Origin: Bacteroidia bacterium
Lineage (GTDB): Bacteria > Bacteroidota > Bacteroidia > AKYH767-A > OLB10
DNA: 38,840 bases
Reading direction: 5' to 3'
Assembly: GCA_016788185.1 (NCBI GenBank)
Contig: JAEUTF010000105.1
Coordinates: 1-38,840, forward strand
Positions 17,256-25,911 of the stretch are shown here, piece by piece (within the stretch, counting starts at the first letter, position 1; each line of letters opens with the position of its first letter). The notes under the pieces are model-generated. The model worked only from the letters and a program-made list of their open reading frames with translations, had not been told where the DNA came from and made no database searches. A program made the position numbers and the translations under genes.

Positions 17256-18041
17256 TCAGGACTTCACCCTCAACAAAGGTGGAACCGGGTGTACGATATA
17301 GGGATTTACGGTGACTGATTTCAAACGAGCCTGATCGGCGGCCTGGGTACCGTAAATGAACTGGTAGTAGCTGTTATCGGCTGGCGTGGCATCGGCACCG
17401 GCAAGGGTTTGCAAGGCAGGAGAGCCTGCAATCGCTGTAGCAGTGGTGCTGTTCAGCTGAATACCGGCGGATACATTGTAGGCCTGGTTATGACGCTGAT
17501 CCACAATGTAAATGTTGTTGCTGGTTTCTTCCAGTACCACGGACCAATACGTATAAATGTTCGCATTGGACGTAGAGTACGAAGAAAACAACACCCAGAA
17601 CTGCCTGTTGGGGGCCGTACCGAAGGTTTTGGTCACGATGTTGTCATTCGCCCCGGTTCCACGCAGGCCCAGAACGCAGACCGAATTGTCCGGAATGTTG
17701 GCCGAAGGCAGTGCAACGATGCTGTAGGGAGGCACCGTCACCGCCGATGTGGTGAAAGTCAGTACGCCGCTGGTAGATACCTTGAACTGCGTTACTGCAC
17801 TACCGTTAAACTGGAAAGCGAAAGGAATGGTGGCAAGGGATGACCAGGCGGGGGCTGCTGCGCTGCCCGCATGGATAGAGGTCCAGCCGGCAGGCAAACC
17901 ACCACCCACGGGATATTCCCCGTCGTTGTTCAGACTGCCGGGATTGGTTCCTGCACCGGGATAAGGCACATAGTAATACTGCGCGGATGCCGCACTTGCC
18001 ACGAAGAGCATTGCAGCAAAGATTTTGTAAATTTTGTTCAT
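17256..18041 (-). CDS. Omp28-like T9SS-sorted surface protein, N-terminal part (frameshifted)
   Basis: A 261-residue frame opening with the signal peptide MNKIYKIFAAMLFVASAASA and then a beta-rich domain ending LKSVTVNPYIV. I chose the ATG at 18039-18041 because it starts the signal peptide; the frame stays open upstream without one. After IV the frame meets a stop within about 12 codons, whereas the frame shifted by one continues as PGSTFVEGEVLNLG into the Omp28/T9SS part. Adding one base near 17292 would restore a single protein of about 684 residues (2054 bases present, 2055 needed). Confidence 0.8.
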   Translation of the reverse strand: MNKIYKIFAAMLFVASAASAQYYYVPYPGAGTNPGSLNNDGEYPVGGGLPAGWTSIHAGSAAAPAWSSLATIPFAFQFNGSAVTQFKVSTSGVLTFTTSAVTVPPYSIVALPSANIPDNSVCVLGLRGTGANDNIVTKTFGTAPNRQFWVLFSSYSTSNANIYTYWSVVLEETSNNIYIVDQRHNQAYNVSAGIQLNSTTATAIAGSPALQTLAGADATPADNSYYQFIYGTQAADQARLKSVTVNPYIVHPVPPLLRVKS

Positions 18042-18079
18042 TCTGGTTTTAGAATTTGGTACGTTTCGTATTGAATGTT

Positions 18080-18110
18080 CAAATGTAAGAAATACAATGC
18101 GAATAACAAA
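18080..18110 (-). promoter_or_regulatory. Bacteroidetes-type promoter of the Omp28-like gene
   Basis: On the minus strand TTTG (18107-18110), 19 bases, then TACATTTG (18080-18087). Both boxes and the spacing match the Bacteroidetes -33/-7 consensus. The predicted start of transcription is about 30 bases ahead of the signal-peptide ATG. Confidence 0.7.
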
Positions 18111-18284
18111 TCCTTGATTGTCAAAAACCAATGGCGCTATTTGCTGAATTACAAGTAATTACAAAAGTATGACCTTTCAAGTCTGCTGGGGAAGCAGCGC
18201 ATAAGCTTCGGCCTGCGTCTACCGTGACATTGACCCTGAAAACAACGCACCCAGAAAAAGAGTGGAAAAAATAAGCATTCTCTC

Positions 18285-18315
18285 TTTGTGATCTCTTAGC
18301 AATTCAATACATTTA
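18285..18315 (+). promoter_or_regulatory. Probable promoter of the S74/T9SS protein gene
   Basis: TTTG at 18285-18288, 19 bases, then TACATTTA at 18308-18315, one mismatch from TAnnTTTG. It lies 22 bases ahead of the start codon at 18338. Confidence 0.5.
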
Positions 18316-18337
18316 CTAGCAACAAAACCAATGGATC

Positions 18338-19696
18338 ATGAAAAAACAACTCACCTCTCTTCTGATTACTACGCTTAGCCTGACAGGACTTCAGGAAGTG
18401 TCCGCGCAATCACCCTGGTTACTGAACGGAAATGCCGGCACCACGTCTACCAATTTCATCGGCACCACCGATGCAAAAGCGCTGAAGATAAAAACCAACA
18501 ATCAAACCCGGATGACGATCACCAGCAGCGGAAAGATTGGTATCGCCAACGCAGCACCGGTGTCGAGGCTGGATATCCTGGGGATTACGAGTTCCACCGA
18601 GCCTGTTTTGAAGTCAGTCGTGAAGTATACCGGAGGAGCTGATGTCATTGCCATTGAGGGTTCGTCCACGCCGTCGGACACCAGCGGCATTGGTGTTCGG
18701 GGTACAGGAAATTATATCGGTGTACAGGGTTGGAGTAACCTGATCGGGGTGGATGGATTTGGCATCACGGGCGTTTTCGGCTCATCGGCGGTTGCTGACG
18801 AAGTCTCCTACCCTACCGGTGTCTGGGGCGAAAGTGACAGCGGAGATGTGGGCAATGGCGTATTCGGATATGCAGGACGCTCTAATCAGAACATTGCGGT
18901 CTGGGGCATTGCCACCGATACAGCTACCGTCGGTGGCATACGGGATTACGCCGGTTTCTTTCAGGGCAATGTTTTTGGTTATCGTTTCTTCCAGTTGTCG
19001 GATGAGCGGATGAAGAAAGACATCCGTCCCCTGGGCACAACACTGGCACAACTGATGAATGTTAAAACAGCTACGTACCATTACAAATCCGGCGAACACC
19101 GTGATCTGCATTTACCGGCGGGCATCCAGGTGGGCTTCCTGGCAGAGAATTTACAACAACAATTCCCCAACCTGGTATCCGAAACTACTTTGCCTTCCAA
19201 GGTGCATCCGAAAAACGGGCTGGTCATCGCCGAAGAAGCCGATGTTAAAGTGGTCAATTACCTGGGCATGATTCCGGTTCTTACCCGTGCGATCCAGGAA
19301 CAGCAGGAGCAAATGGAATGGAAGGACGAAAAAATCAGCAGGCTTCAGCAGCAACTGGAACTGCTGGAAAGCCGTCTGAGCAAACTCGAATCGGCTGCTT
19401 CCGGAGTTTCCACAGAGAAAATCACGGTTCCTGTCTCTTCCGTCGTGCTCGGACAAAACATTCCCAATCCCGCCAATGAAATGACCTTGATTTCATATGC
19501 GCTGCCCGAAACGGCGCAACAGGCCAAATTAACCGTAAGTGACGCAGAAGGAAAGGTGCTGCGTGAAATCAAACTCAGCCAGGGCAAAGGACAGATTCAG
19601 CTCGACCTGCAAGGCCTCAGCCAGGGTCAGTATTTTTATTCCATGTACAGCAACGGTTCACTGCTGGAAACGAAATCCTTCCAGGTGATCCGCTGA
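18338..19696 (+). CDS. T9SS-sorted surface protein with S74 (endosialidase chaperone) domain
   Basis: A 452-residue secreted protein. It starts with a signal peptide ending at VSAQ (about 24). A glycine-rich region with repeated short GVxG-like units (about 115-200) resembles tail-fibre beta-structure. The S74 intramolecular chaperone domain starts at about 221 with SDERMKKDI, where S221 is the residue expected to direct self-cleavage. A coiled coil of about 45 residues follows (about 310-355), and a T9SS type A sorting domain (LGQNIPNPANEMTLISYALP to the end). Similar proteins are common on Bacteroidetes surfaces; the ligand or role is unknown. A strong terminator follows. Confidence 0.85.
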   Translation: MKKQLTSLLITTLSLTGLQEVSAQSPWLLNGNAGTTSTNFIGTTDAKALKIKTNNQTRMTITSSGKIGIANAAPVSRLDILGITSSTEPVLKSVVKYTGGADVIAIEGSSTPSDTSGIGVRGTGNYIGVQGWSNLIGVDGFGITGVFGSSAVADEVSYPTGVWGESDSGDVGNGVFGYAGRSNQNIAVWGIATDTATVGGIRDYAGFFQGNVFGYRFFQLSDERMKKDIRPLGTTLAQLMNVKTATYHYKSGEHRDLHLPAGIQVGFLAENLQQQFPNLVSETTLPSKVHPKNGLVIAEEADVKVVNYLGMIPVLTRAIQEQQEQMEWKDEKISRLQQQLELLESRLSKLESAASGVSTEKITVPVSSVVLGQNIPNPANEMTLISYALPETAQQAKLTVSDAEGKVLREIKLSQGKGQIQLDLQGLSQGQYFYSMYSNGSLLETKSFQVIR

Positions 19697-19721
19697 TCAG
19701 ACCCTTGAACAGCTTCCTGAA

Positions 19722-19758
19722 AAATGCCGTTGCAAGCGCTGCAACGGCATTTTTTTTC
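19722..19758 (+). terminator. Rho-independent terminator after the S74 protein gene
   Basis: A perfect 12-base-pair stem (AATGCCGTTGCA with its complement TGCAACGGCATT), a five-base loop and a run of eight T on the plus strand. Confidence 0.92.
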
Positions 19759-19775
19759 TTACGTGCCGCTTTGAG

Positions 19776-19783
19776 TATCTTTG
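19776..19783 (+). promoter_or_regulatory. -7 element of the PIG-L deacetylase promoter
   Basis: TATCTTTG matches TAnnTTTG exactly and lies just 12 bases before the ATG at 19796. No clean TTTG is seen 19-21 bases upstream, where the T-tract of the preceding terminator falls. If used, the mRNA leader would be very short. Confidence 0.5.
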
Positions 19784-19795
19784 AAGGCCTGCCCT

Positions 19796-22285
19796 ATGAA
19801 GAACATCCTACTCAGTTTCCTGCTGCTCTTGTCCGGAGGAGTATTTGCTCAATCCAGTACCGACCTGTATGAAAGACTAAAAAAGCTGAATGTAACAGGC
19901 ACTGTACTCTATGTGGCCGCTCATCCCGACGATGAAAACACAAGGCTGATCACCTGGCTTTCGAAAGAAAAGCAGTTTCGTACGGCCTATATTTCCCTGA
20001 CACGCGGTGATGGCGGTCAAAACCTGATCGGTTCCGAACTGGGTGTTGAATTGGGCCTGATCCGAACCAGGGAACTCATGGCCGCCAGAACCATTGATGG
20101 CGGTGAACAATTTTTTACAAGGGCCTACGATTTCGGTTTTTCCAAAAGGCCGGAGGAAACCCTTCAGATCTGGGAGAAAGAAAAGGTGCTCGAAGATTTT
20201 GTGCAGGTGATCCGTACACTTAAACCGGACATCATCATTTGCCGTTTCCCTCCCGACAGCAGGGCCGGACACGGGCATCACTCCTCCAGCGCCATCCTGG
20301 CCCGTGAAGCCTTTGATGCAGCCGCCGATGCAACACGGTTTCCGGAACAGGCAAAGGAACACGGAACGTGGAAAGTAAAACGATTGTACTGGAACACCTT
20401 CAACTTCGGGAGCAACAATACCACCAACGAACAACAACGCAAAGTGGATGTCGGAGGATTTAACGCGCTCAGCGGAAAGAGCAACGGTGAACTTTCGGCA
20501 GAGAGCCGTTCGCAACACAAAAGCCAGGGCTTTGGCGTGCCCAGCCAGCGCGGAACTCTGATGGAGTATTTTGAACCGATAGCAGGCGACACCTCCGTGG
20601 CTGACCCCTTCGTGCAACTGAACAATTACTGGGGAAGCACGGAAAACGGAAAAGCCATTTCCGCTGCCATTAGTGCTGCGGCAGAAAAGTACAATTTTCT
20701 GCACCCCGAAGCTTCTATTCAGGACCTCTTGCGGATCCGAAAGATGGTGAACCAACTCAACCCTGACCCTATCAGGGATCAGAAACTGAAAGAACTGGAA
20801 TCGGTGATTCTGGATTGTGCAGGACTATGGACCGCCGCCTACTCGTGGAGTGACCAGTATGCCGTGAAAGACACCCTGCATGTCGGGCTGCAGGCCGTTT
20901 TACGTAATTATAAGGACGCGAAAATCATCCTGCACACCAATGCGTTCCTGGACAGCAGTCTTGAGTTTTCATTGCTGCAACAAAAACCACTTACGCAAAA
21001 ACTGGAGTTGAAAGGATCACTTTCTGACACACAACCGTACTGGCTGCAGAAGGATCACCAGCCGGGTGTCTTTCAGATGGAAGACCGCAATCAAACCGCC
21101 AAACCCTGGAACGATCCTCCGGTCCTGCTGCAAGCCAGCCTGGTTCTTTTTGACGAACGCATCCCGTTCAGTATTCCGGTCCGTTACAAGGAAACGGACC
21201 CTGTCAAAGGAGAACTCATCCATCCGCTTTGTATCAGCCCCAAACTAACGGGTACCCTTTCCGAACAAGTATCAGTTTTTAATTCCGTTCAGCCACGCTC
21301 CTATCAGTTGAATCTGACGTACTGGGGAACAACTCCGGAAACCCTGATGGTTGGCGCAGCCACTGCAGGACCGGAGGACTGGAAGATCCACTTCAGAGAT
21401 ACGGCCATTTATTTCAAAGGGAAAAACGATAAACATGTCTTGAGTTTTACAGCCGAACCCCGCAGCCAGTCGGCGGCCAGGGGCACCATCCGTTTCGGAT
21501 ACACCGGAAGCGACGGCCTGAAATCCGAATTAAAAGGGAGAAGGAAAATCAGCTACGGCCACATCCCCACCATCACCTGGTTTCCTGCTTTAAAAACCGA
21601 GCTTCAATATGTACCCGTTAAAGCGGGCTGTAAAAATATCCTGTATATAAAGGGGGCCGGTGACGATGTGGCTCCTGTATTGAGACAAATCGGCTACCGT
21701 GTTGATGAAGTCAGCGCCCGGGAAATCCGCGAAAAGAAACTGGAAGACTATGACGCCATTTTGACCGGCATCAGGGCCTATAACACCGACGATGATTTGC
21801 CGGAGGTGTACGACCGAATCATGAAGTTTGTGGCACAGGGCGGCACTTTTCTGGTTCAATACAATACCAACTCCAATCTCCATCCGGCCCGGTACATGAG
21901 TCCCTTCCCCTACGCGATCAGCCGGAACCGGGTCACGGAAGAAAAAGCGGAAGTGCGTTTTACGGATCCCAGCCACCCCTTGCTGAACCGACCCAATAAA
22001 ATCAGTGCAGGCGACTTTGACGGATGGGTTCAGGAAAGGGGGCTTTATTTTGCCACGAAGATCGATTCTGCGTTTGCCAATCTACTGCTCATGAACGACC
22101 ACGGTGAAAAGCCGCAGGAAGGCAGTCTGATCACCTGCTCCTACGGAAAGGGACGTTACATTTATACTGGACTCGCGTTCTTCCGGCAACTTCCGATGGG
22201 GGTTCCCGGTGCGATACGTCTCTTCGCCAATCTCATCGGCGAATACGATCACACAAAGGCACAGCAGGAAAAAAAAACCAAATAA
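19796..22285 (+). CDS. Secreted PIG-L family deacetylase with C-terminal amidotransferase-like domain
   Basis: An 829-residue exported protein. The signal peptide ends near GGVFAQ (19). The PIG-L/LmbE zinc deacetylase domain follows, with AAHPDDE at 41-47 and GHGHHSSSAILAREAF further on; such enzymes remove N-acetyl groups from sugars. After a beta-rich middle part, the last 220 residues resemble a class I glutamine amidotransferase/ThuA-like fold (KNILYIKGAGDD, then YDAILTGIRAYN and GGTFLVQYN). I chose the ATG at 19796 over a TTG five codons upstream because it begins the signal peptide. The next two genes follow within 8 bases and by overlap, so deacetylation outside the membrane and uptake may be linked. 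The substrate is unknown. Confidence 0.88.
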   Translation: MKNILLSFLLLLSGGVFAQSSTDLYERLKKLNVTGTVLYVAAHPDDENTRLITWLSKEKQFRTAYISLTRGDGGQNLIGSELGVELGLIRTRELMAARTIDGGEQFFTRAYDFGFSKRPEETLQIWEKEKVLEDFVQVIRTLKPDIIICRFPPDSRAGHGHHSSSAILAREAFDAAADATRFPEQAKEHGTWKVKRLYWNTFNFGSNNTTNEQQRKVDVGGFNALSGKSNGELSAESRSQHKSQGFGVPSQRGTLMEYFEPIAGDTSVADPFVQLNNYWGSTENGKAISAAISAAAEKYNFLHPEASIQDLLRIRKMVNQLNPDPIRDQKLKELESVILDCAGLWTAAYSWSDQYAVKDTLHVGLQAVLRNYKDAKIILHTNAFLDSSLEFSLLQQKPLTQKLELKGSLSDTQPYWLQKDHQPGVFQMEDRNQTAKPWNDPPVLLQASLVLFDERIPFSIPVRYKETDPVKGELIHPLCISPKLTGTLSEQVSVFNSVQPRSYQLNLTYWGTTPETLMVGAATAGPEDWKIHFRDTAIYFKGKNDKHVLSFTAEPRSQSAARGTIRFGYTGSDGLKSELKGRRKISYGHIPTITWFPALKTELQYVPVKAGCKNILYIKGAGDDVAPVLRQIGYRVDEVSAREIREKKLEDYDAILTGIRAYNTDDDLPEVYDRIMKFVAQGGTFLVQYNTNSNLHPARYMSPFPYAISRNRVTEEKAEVRFTDPSHPLLNRPNKISAGDFDGWVQERGLYFATKIDSAFANLLLMNDHGEKPQEGSLITCSYGKGRYIYTGLAFFRQLPMGVPGAIRLFANLIGEYDHTKAQQEKKTK

Positions 22286-22293
22286 ACAGCACG

Positions 22294-22404
22294 ATGGAAT
22301 CCGGAAGCAAACACGCTGTCTGGAACAGGAATTATATCTTCCTGTTCCTCTTTCTGTTGCTTCAAATGGTCTTTTATTACCTTTTCAGCCTGTACTTCGC
22401 ATGA
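22294..22404 (+). CDS. 36-residue single-span membrane protein coupled to the symporter
   Basis: A small reading frame of 36 codons plus stop. It begins MESGSKHAVWNRNYIF with positive charges and continues as an almost unbroken hydrophobic stretch rich in L, F and Y (residues about 14-36), which fits one membrane span with the N-terminus inside. It starts 8 bases after the deacetylase stop, and its TGA overlaps the symporter ATG as ATGA. The position recalls the small membrane partners found ahead of some SSS symporters (for example YhdT before PanF), but I cannot assign it to a family. Coding status is inferred from the clean overlap and hydrophobic composition. Confidence 0.65.
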   Translation: MESGSKHAVWNRNYIFLFLFLLLQMVFYYLFSLYFA

Positions 22405-24122
22405 GTCAACTCGATTGGGCAGTACTCTTTCTGACCCTGGCGGGCATTGTATTGTACGGCATGTACAAAAGCCGGGGCCAGACCGATCTGGAGAGCTATT
22501 TTCTCAACAACCGGTCCATGCCCTGGTACATTGTACTTTTCTCTATCATGGGCACACAAGCCAGTGCCATTACTTTCCTTTCCGCTCCCGGACAAGCTTA
22601 TACCGATGGGATGCGCTTCGTTCAGTATTATTTCGGGCTCCCTCTGGCCATGATCGTTATCTGTGCTTTTTTTCTACCGGTTTATCAAAAACTCAACCTG
22701 TACACCGCCTATGAATTTCTCGAAAAGCGTTTTGACCGGAAAACCCGGTTGCTCACCTCCTTTCTGTTCCTGCTCCAGCGAGGACTTTCTACCGGGATCA
22801 GCATCTACGCGCCTTCCTTAATACTCTCATCGCTCCTGGGCTGGAACATTCATCTGACGAATCTGCTCATGGGCGGGCTCCTGATTCTTTATACCGTAAG
22901 TGGCGGTGTAAAAGCCATCGCATATACACAAACACAACAGCTCCTGATCATTTTCTGCGGTATGTTTCTTTCCGGTTACATGGTGGTAAAACTTCTTCCG
23001 GAGCATATCGGTTTCTTCGATTCCCTGCATCTGGCCGGAGCTTCCGGAAAGCTCAATGTCATTACGACCGGCATCAGCGATGGTGATTTCAACTGGAAAG
23101 ATAAATACAACCTCTTCAGCGGAATCATCGGTGGTTTCTTTCTCGCACTTTCCTACTTCGGCACCGATCAATCGCAGGTCGGCCGATACCTGGCGGCCGG
23201 AAACCTTCAGGAAAGCCGCAGGGGATTATTGATGAATGGCATTGTGAAAATCCCCATGCAGTTTCTCATCCTGCTGGTCGGTAGTCTTGTGTTCAGTTTT
23301 TACGTGATTTACGAAGGACCGGTGCATTTCAATACACAACAATTTGAAAAAGCAAAAAGACAGGAAGCCGGACAGGAATTGCGGCAAATTGAATCCGGAT
23401 TCAACGAAATCCGAAAAGAACAGCGTACCATAGCGCTGGCCTACCTGGAGGCGAAGTCCGATCAACAGGAAGCAAAGGCCATTGAACTGAAAAATGAACT
23501 TCGGGATCTGGATAGTCAGTCACAGGCACTTCGGAAAAAAGCCGCCACGGTGATTAAAAAAACCATGCCGCTCTCCGATTCAAACGACACCAATTACATC
23601 TTTTTACACTTTGTGGTGCACCATCTGCCGAAAGGCCTGGTCGGTCTGTTGGTGGCCATCATTTTTCTTGCCGCCTGGGGCTCGATTGCCGCCGCCCTGA
23701 ATTCACTGGCATCCACCTGCATCATCGACTGGCATCAACCCCTGCGACCCAAAGAAAGAACGGATAAAAGGAACCTTCAGCTTTCGCGCCTTTATACCTT
23801 TGGCTGGGGCGTTTTTTCCATCCTTGTAGCGTCTCTTGCGGGCAAACTGGGTTCTCTGATTGAAGCGGTCAATATACTGGGCTCCCTATTTTACGGCACC
23901 ATCCTGGGCATCTTTGTATCGGCCCTGTTCATCAAAAAGCTGAAAGGTGCGCATGTATTCTATGCAGCCCTCCTTACGGAAGTCATTGTGATCGCCGTCT
24001 ACTTTTCCGATGCCATCTCCTTTTTATGGCTGAACCTGATCGGCTGCGCGCTGGTGATTGTTTTCGCCGGCATTTCCGAATTAATTTTCCCCTATAAGGC
24101 CTCCACTGACCACAATCAGTAA
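22401..24122 (+). CDS. Sodium:solute symporter (SSS family) with a charged coiled-coil insertion
   Basis: A 573-residue membrane transporter of the SSS/LeuT-fold family, with about 13 hydrophobic segments. Typical pieces are the early FSIMGTQASAITFLSAPG segment, the TVSGGVKAIAYTQ loop and SYFGTDQSQVGRYLAA. Residues about 312-392 form a strongly charged, helical insertion (QQFEKAKRQEAGQELRQIE and onward) between two membrane spans, absent from textbook members such as PutP. I chose the ATG at 22401 because it overlaps the small upstream gene as ATGA and begins the first span; the frame is open further upstream only inside the deacetylase gene. It probably imports a sugar or sugar derivative with sodium. 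Confidence 0.9.
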   Translation: MSQLDWAVLFLTLAGIVLYGMYKSRGQTDLESYFLNNRSMPWYIVLFSIMGTQASAITFLSAPGQAYTDGMRFVQYYFGLPLAMIVICAFFLPVYQKLNLYTAYEFLEKRFDRKTRLLTSFLFLLQRGLSTGISIYAPSLILSSLLGWNIHLTNLLMGGLLILYTVSGGVKAIAYTQTQQLLIIFCGMFLSGYMVVKLLPEHIGFFDSLHLAGASGKLNVITTGISDGDFNWKDKYNLFSGIIGGFFLALSYFGTDQSQVGRYLAAGNLQESRRGLLMNGIVKIPMQFLILLVGSLVFSFYVIYEGPVHFNTQQFEKAKRQEAGQELRQIESGFNEIRKEQRTIALAYLEAKSDQQEAKAIELKNELRDLDSQSQALRKKAATVIKKTMPLSDSNDTNYIFLHFVVHHLPKGLVGLLVAIIFLAAWGSIAAALNSLASTCIIDWHQPLRPKERTDKRNLQLSRLYTFGWGVFSILVASLAGKLGSLIEAVNILGSLFYGTILGIFVSALFIKKLKGAHVFYAALLTEVIVIAVYFSDAISFLWLNLIGCALVIVFAGISELIFPYKASTDHNQ

Positions 24123-24256
24123 ATATTCCTTGAATAATATCAGAAAATCCGATAAATTGCGTTGAAATTGCAAGGTCTTGTATTCAAATCTGCGCAGTAC
24201 CTGTTCATGGAAACCGGTTCCGGCGTTAAGAAAATAGATTTCAAAATAACATCACC

Positions 24257-24805
24257 ATGAAAAACCTGACTTTCACCTTACTGGTGGCCGGCCTGCTGCT
24301 AACGAGCACAGCCTGTGACAAAGACAACCTGACCGGATTCAGTTTCACGCATGACTATGCGGAATTTACCATTACGGTTGACTCGACCTCCTTACAGGGC
24401 GACCTGAATCTTGGCACCATGGAAATTGAAACGGATGTTCAGGGCCTGATGTCGGACAACGGCGTCAGTGTAGACAATCTGAACTCCGTAAAAGTCAAGG
24501 CGGTCAACCTGAGTATTGAAGACAGCCATGCGACGCCCTACACCTTTGATCTGCTCGGGAAAATTGTCACAGAAATCAGCAACACCGCGGGCAGTTCCAT
24601 GAAAGTTTTTGCGAAAAAAGATCCTGTTCCCACCGGAGGATTAAGTACCATCGACCTGGATGTGCAGGACGTTGAACTCATGGATTATTTTAAATTATCA
24701 AAAATAAAATTCAATATTTCGGGTTTCACCAACGGCCCCATTGAGCATTCCTTCAATGTAAAAGTGAAGATGAAAGTTAAATTTGAGGGAGAAGTAATCA
24801 AATAA
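24257..24805 (+). CDS. Hypothetical lipoprotein
   Basis: A 182-residue protein with a lipoprotein signal peptide: a short hydrophobic segment ending LLLTSTAC, so C20 would be lipidated. The mature part is rich in beta-strand residues, with patterns such as VKVKAVNLSIED and FNVKVKMKVKFEGEV, and looks like a single beta-sandwich domain. I do not recognise a named family and see no catalytic motif. It stands alone between the symporter and a convergent gene; no good promoter match was found in the 134 bases ahead of it. Confidence 0.8.
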   Translation: MKNLTFTLLVAGLLLTSTACDKDNLTGFSFTHDYAEFTITVDSTSLQGDLNLGTMEIETDVQGLMSDNGVSVDNLNSVKVKAVNLSIEDSHATPYTFDLLGKIVTEISNTAGSSMKVFAKKDPVPTGGLSTIDLDVQDVELMDYFKLSKIKFNISGFTNGPIEHSFNVKVKMKVKFEGEVIK

Positions 24806-24834
24806 ATTTCGGCTCGTATTGATCGCACAAGCAT

Positions 24835-24866
24835 AAAAAAGAAAGGCTGCCCGGTGGGCAGCCTTT
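24835..24866 (-). terminator. Rho-independent terminator after the DUF2911 gene
   Basis: A perfect 11-base-pair stem AAAGGCTGCCC/GGGCAGCCTTT with a three-base loop. The minus strand continues into TCTTTTTT. The plus-strand side lacks a T-run, so it mainly serves the minus-strand gene. Confidence 0.88.
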
Positions 24867-24884
24867 CCTGATTTCAGCATCATT

Positions 24885-25721
24885 TTATTTCAAGGAGCTG
24901 ATCAATTTCTCATTCAGCCGCACATAGGTATCGTCACCCTCTTCCTTCGCTATGGCCATTGACCTGGTGGCGGTTTCGGTTGCTTCCTTTTTCATCCCAA
25001 GTTTCGCATAGCAATTGGCCTTTTGATGGATGTTCCAGTAGGCGCGGGGATTACTCGCAATGGCCTTATCGTACCAATCCAGCGCCAGTTTCAGGTCCTT
25101 GCCATTTTCCATGTAATAATTGGCAGCTGCTCCGTAGGGCCTGTTATCTTTGATCACATACCGCTCTATGTCTTTCATGATTCTGGCATCGATGTCGGTG
25201 GAAATCGGCATTGAAACCATGGTTTTATCCCAGCAAAGCTGCAGTTCGCAGGAGGTAGGCCGAATGTTTCCAATATTGATGCTGAAGGTTTCCATCTTCT
25301 CTGCCATCGATACCGGACGGGCTTTCACACGCACCACATCTTCTTCCTGCTTGTAGGCATCGGCGCTGGTGGTCGAGGTGCTTTTGCTGATGATCAGAAT
25401 CCATTCAGAAGCTCCCGGAATGGTCAGCAGACCATATTTACCGGGATGAACTTTCACGCCGCCGATGCTCACTGTATCACCAAAAGTAATCGTAGTCGCA
25501 TTGTTGGCTCCCGTTCTCCAGATGGCGCCAAACGGTACTACATCGCCAAAAATGGTCCGGTCCTTTACACTAGGCCTGGAATACGACACCTCGATGGTCG
25601 ACAGTCCGAAATCCTGCTTTAATGTTTGAGAAGGTGAAGGAGCAGGTACTTTCAAAGTTTGTGCTGTAGCTGACATTTCCAATGAAACGAGGGCCATGAC
25701 GCACAGAATAATTTTTTTCAT
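24885..25721 (-). CDS. DUF2911 domain protein with C-terminal TPR-like repeats
   Basis: A 278-residue exported protein. The signal peptide is MKKIILCVMALVSLEMSATA. The DUF2911 domain covers about 25-175, with VSYSRPSVKDRTIFG, FGAIWRTGANNATTITF and GKYGLLTIPG, the family's conserved blocks. The last 80 residues form TPR-like helices (ALDWYDKAIASNP, then ANCYAKLGMKKEAT). The molecular function of DUF2911 is unknown. I chose the ATG at 25721 because it opens the signal peptide and has AAGGAAA just ahead; the frame extends 28 codons further without support. Confidence 0.88.
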   Translation of the reverse strand: MKKIILCVMALVSLEMSATAQTLKVPAPSPSQTLKQDFGLSTIEVSYSRPSVKDRTIFGDVVPFGAIWRTGANNATTITFGDTVSIGGVKVHPGKYGLLTIPGASEWILIISKSTSTTSADAYKQEEDVVRVKARPVSMAEKMETFSINIGNIRPTSCELQLCWDKTMVSMPISTDIDARIMKDIERYVIKDNRPYGAAANYYMENGKDLKLALDWYDKAIASNPRAYWNIHQKANCYAKLGMKKEATETATRSMAIAKEEGDDTYVRLNEKLISSLK

Positions 25722-25911
25722 AGTGTTTCCTTTGTTTGAATATGCAAATTTCAACATTAATCCTTTGCCTGCGGCCGGATACGATGGCGATTTACCCTTT
25801 GACATCCAGCAAAGTAATAAAATTCAGTCCTTTCATGTGCATCCTTTCCCTTGAACCAGTGGGGATCATCCCTGAAAAGCAGGATGCTTAAATTTCATAG
25901 TTTAGCCTTCC

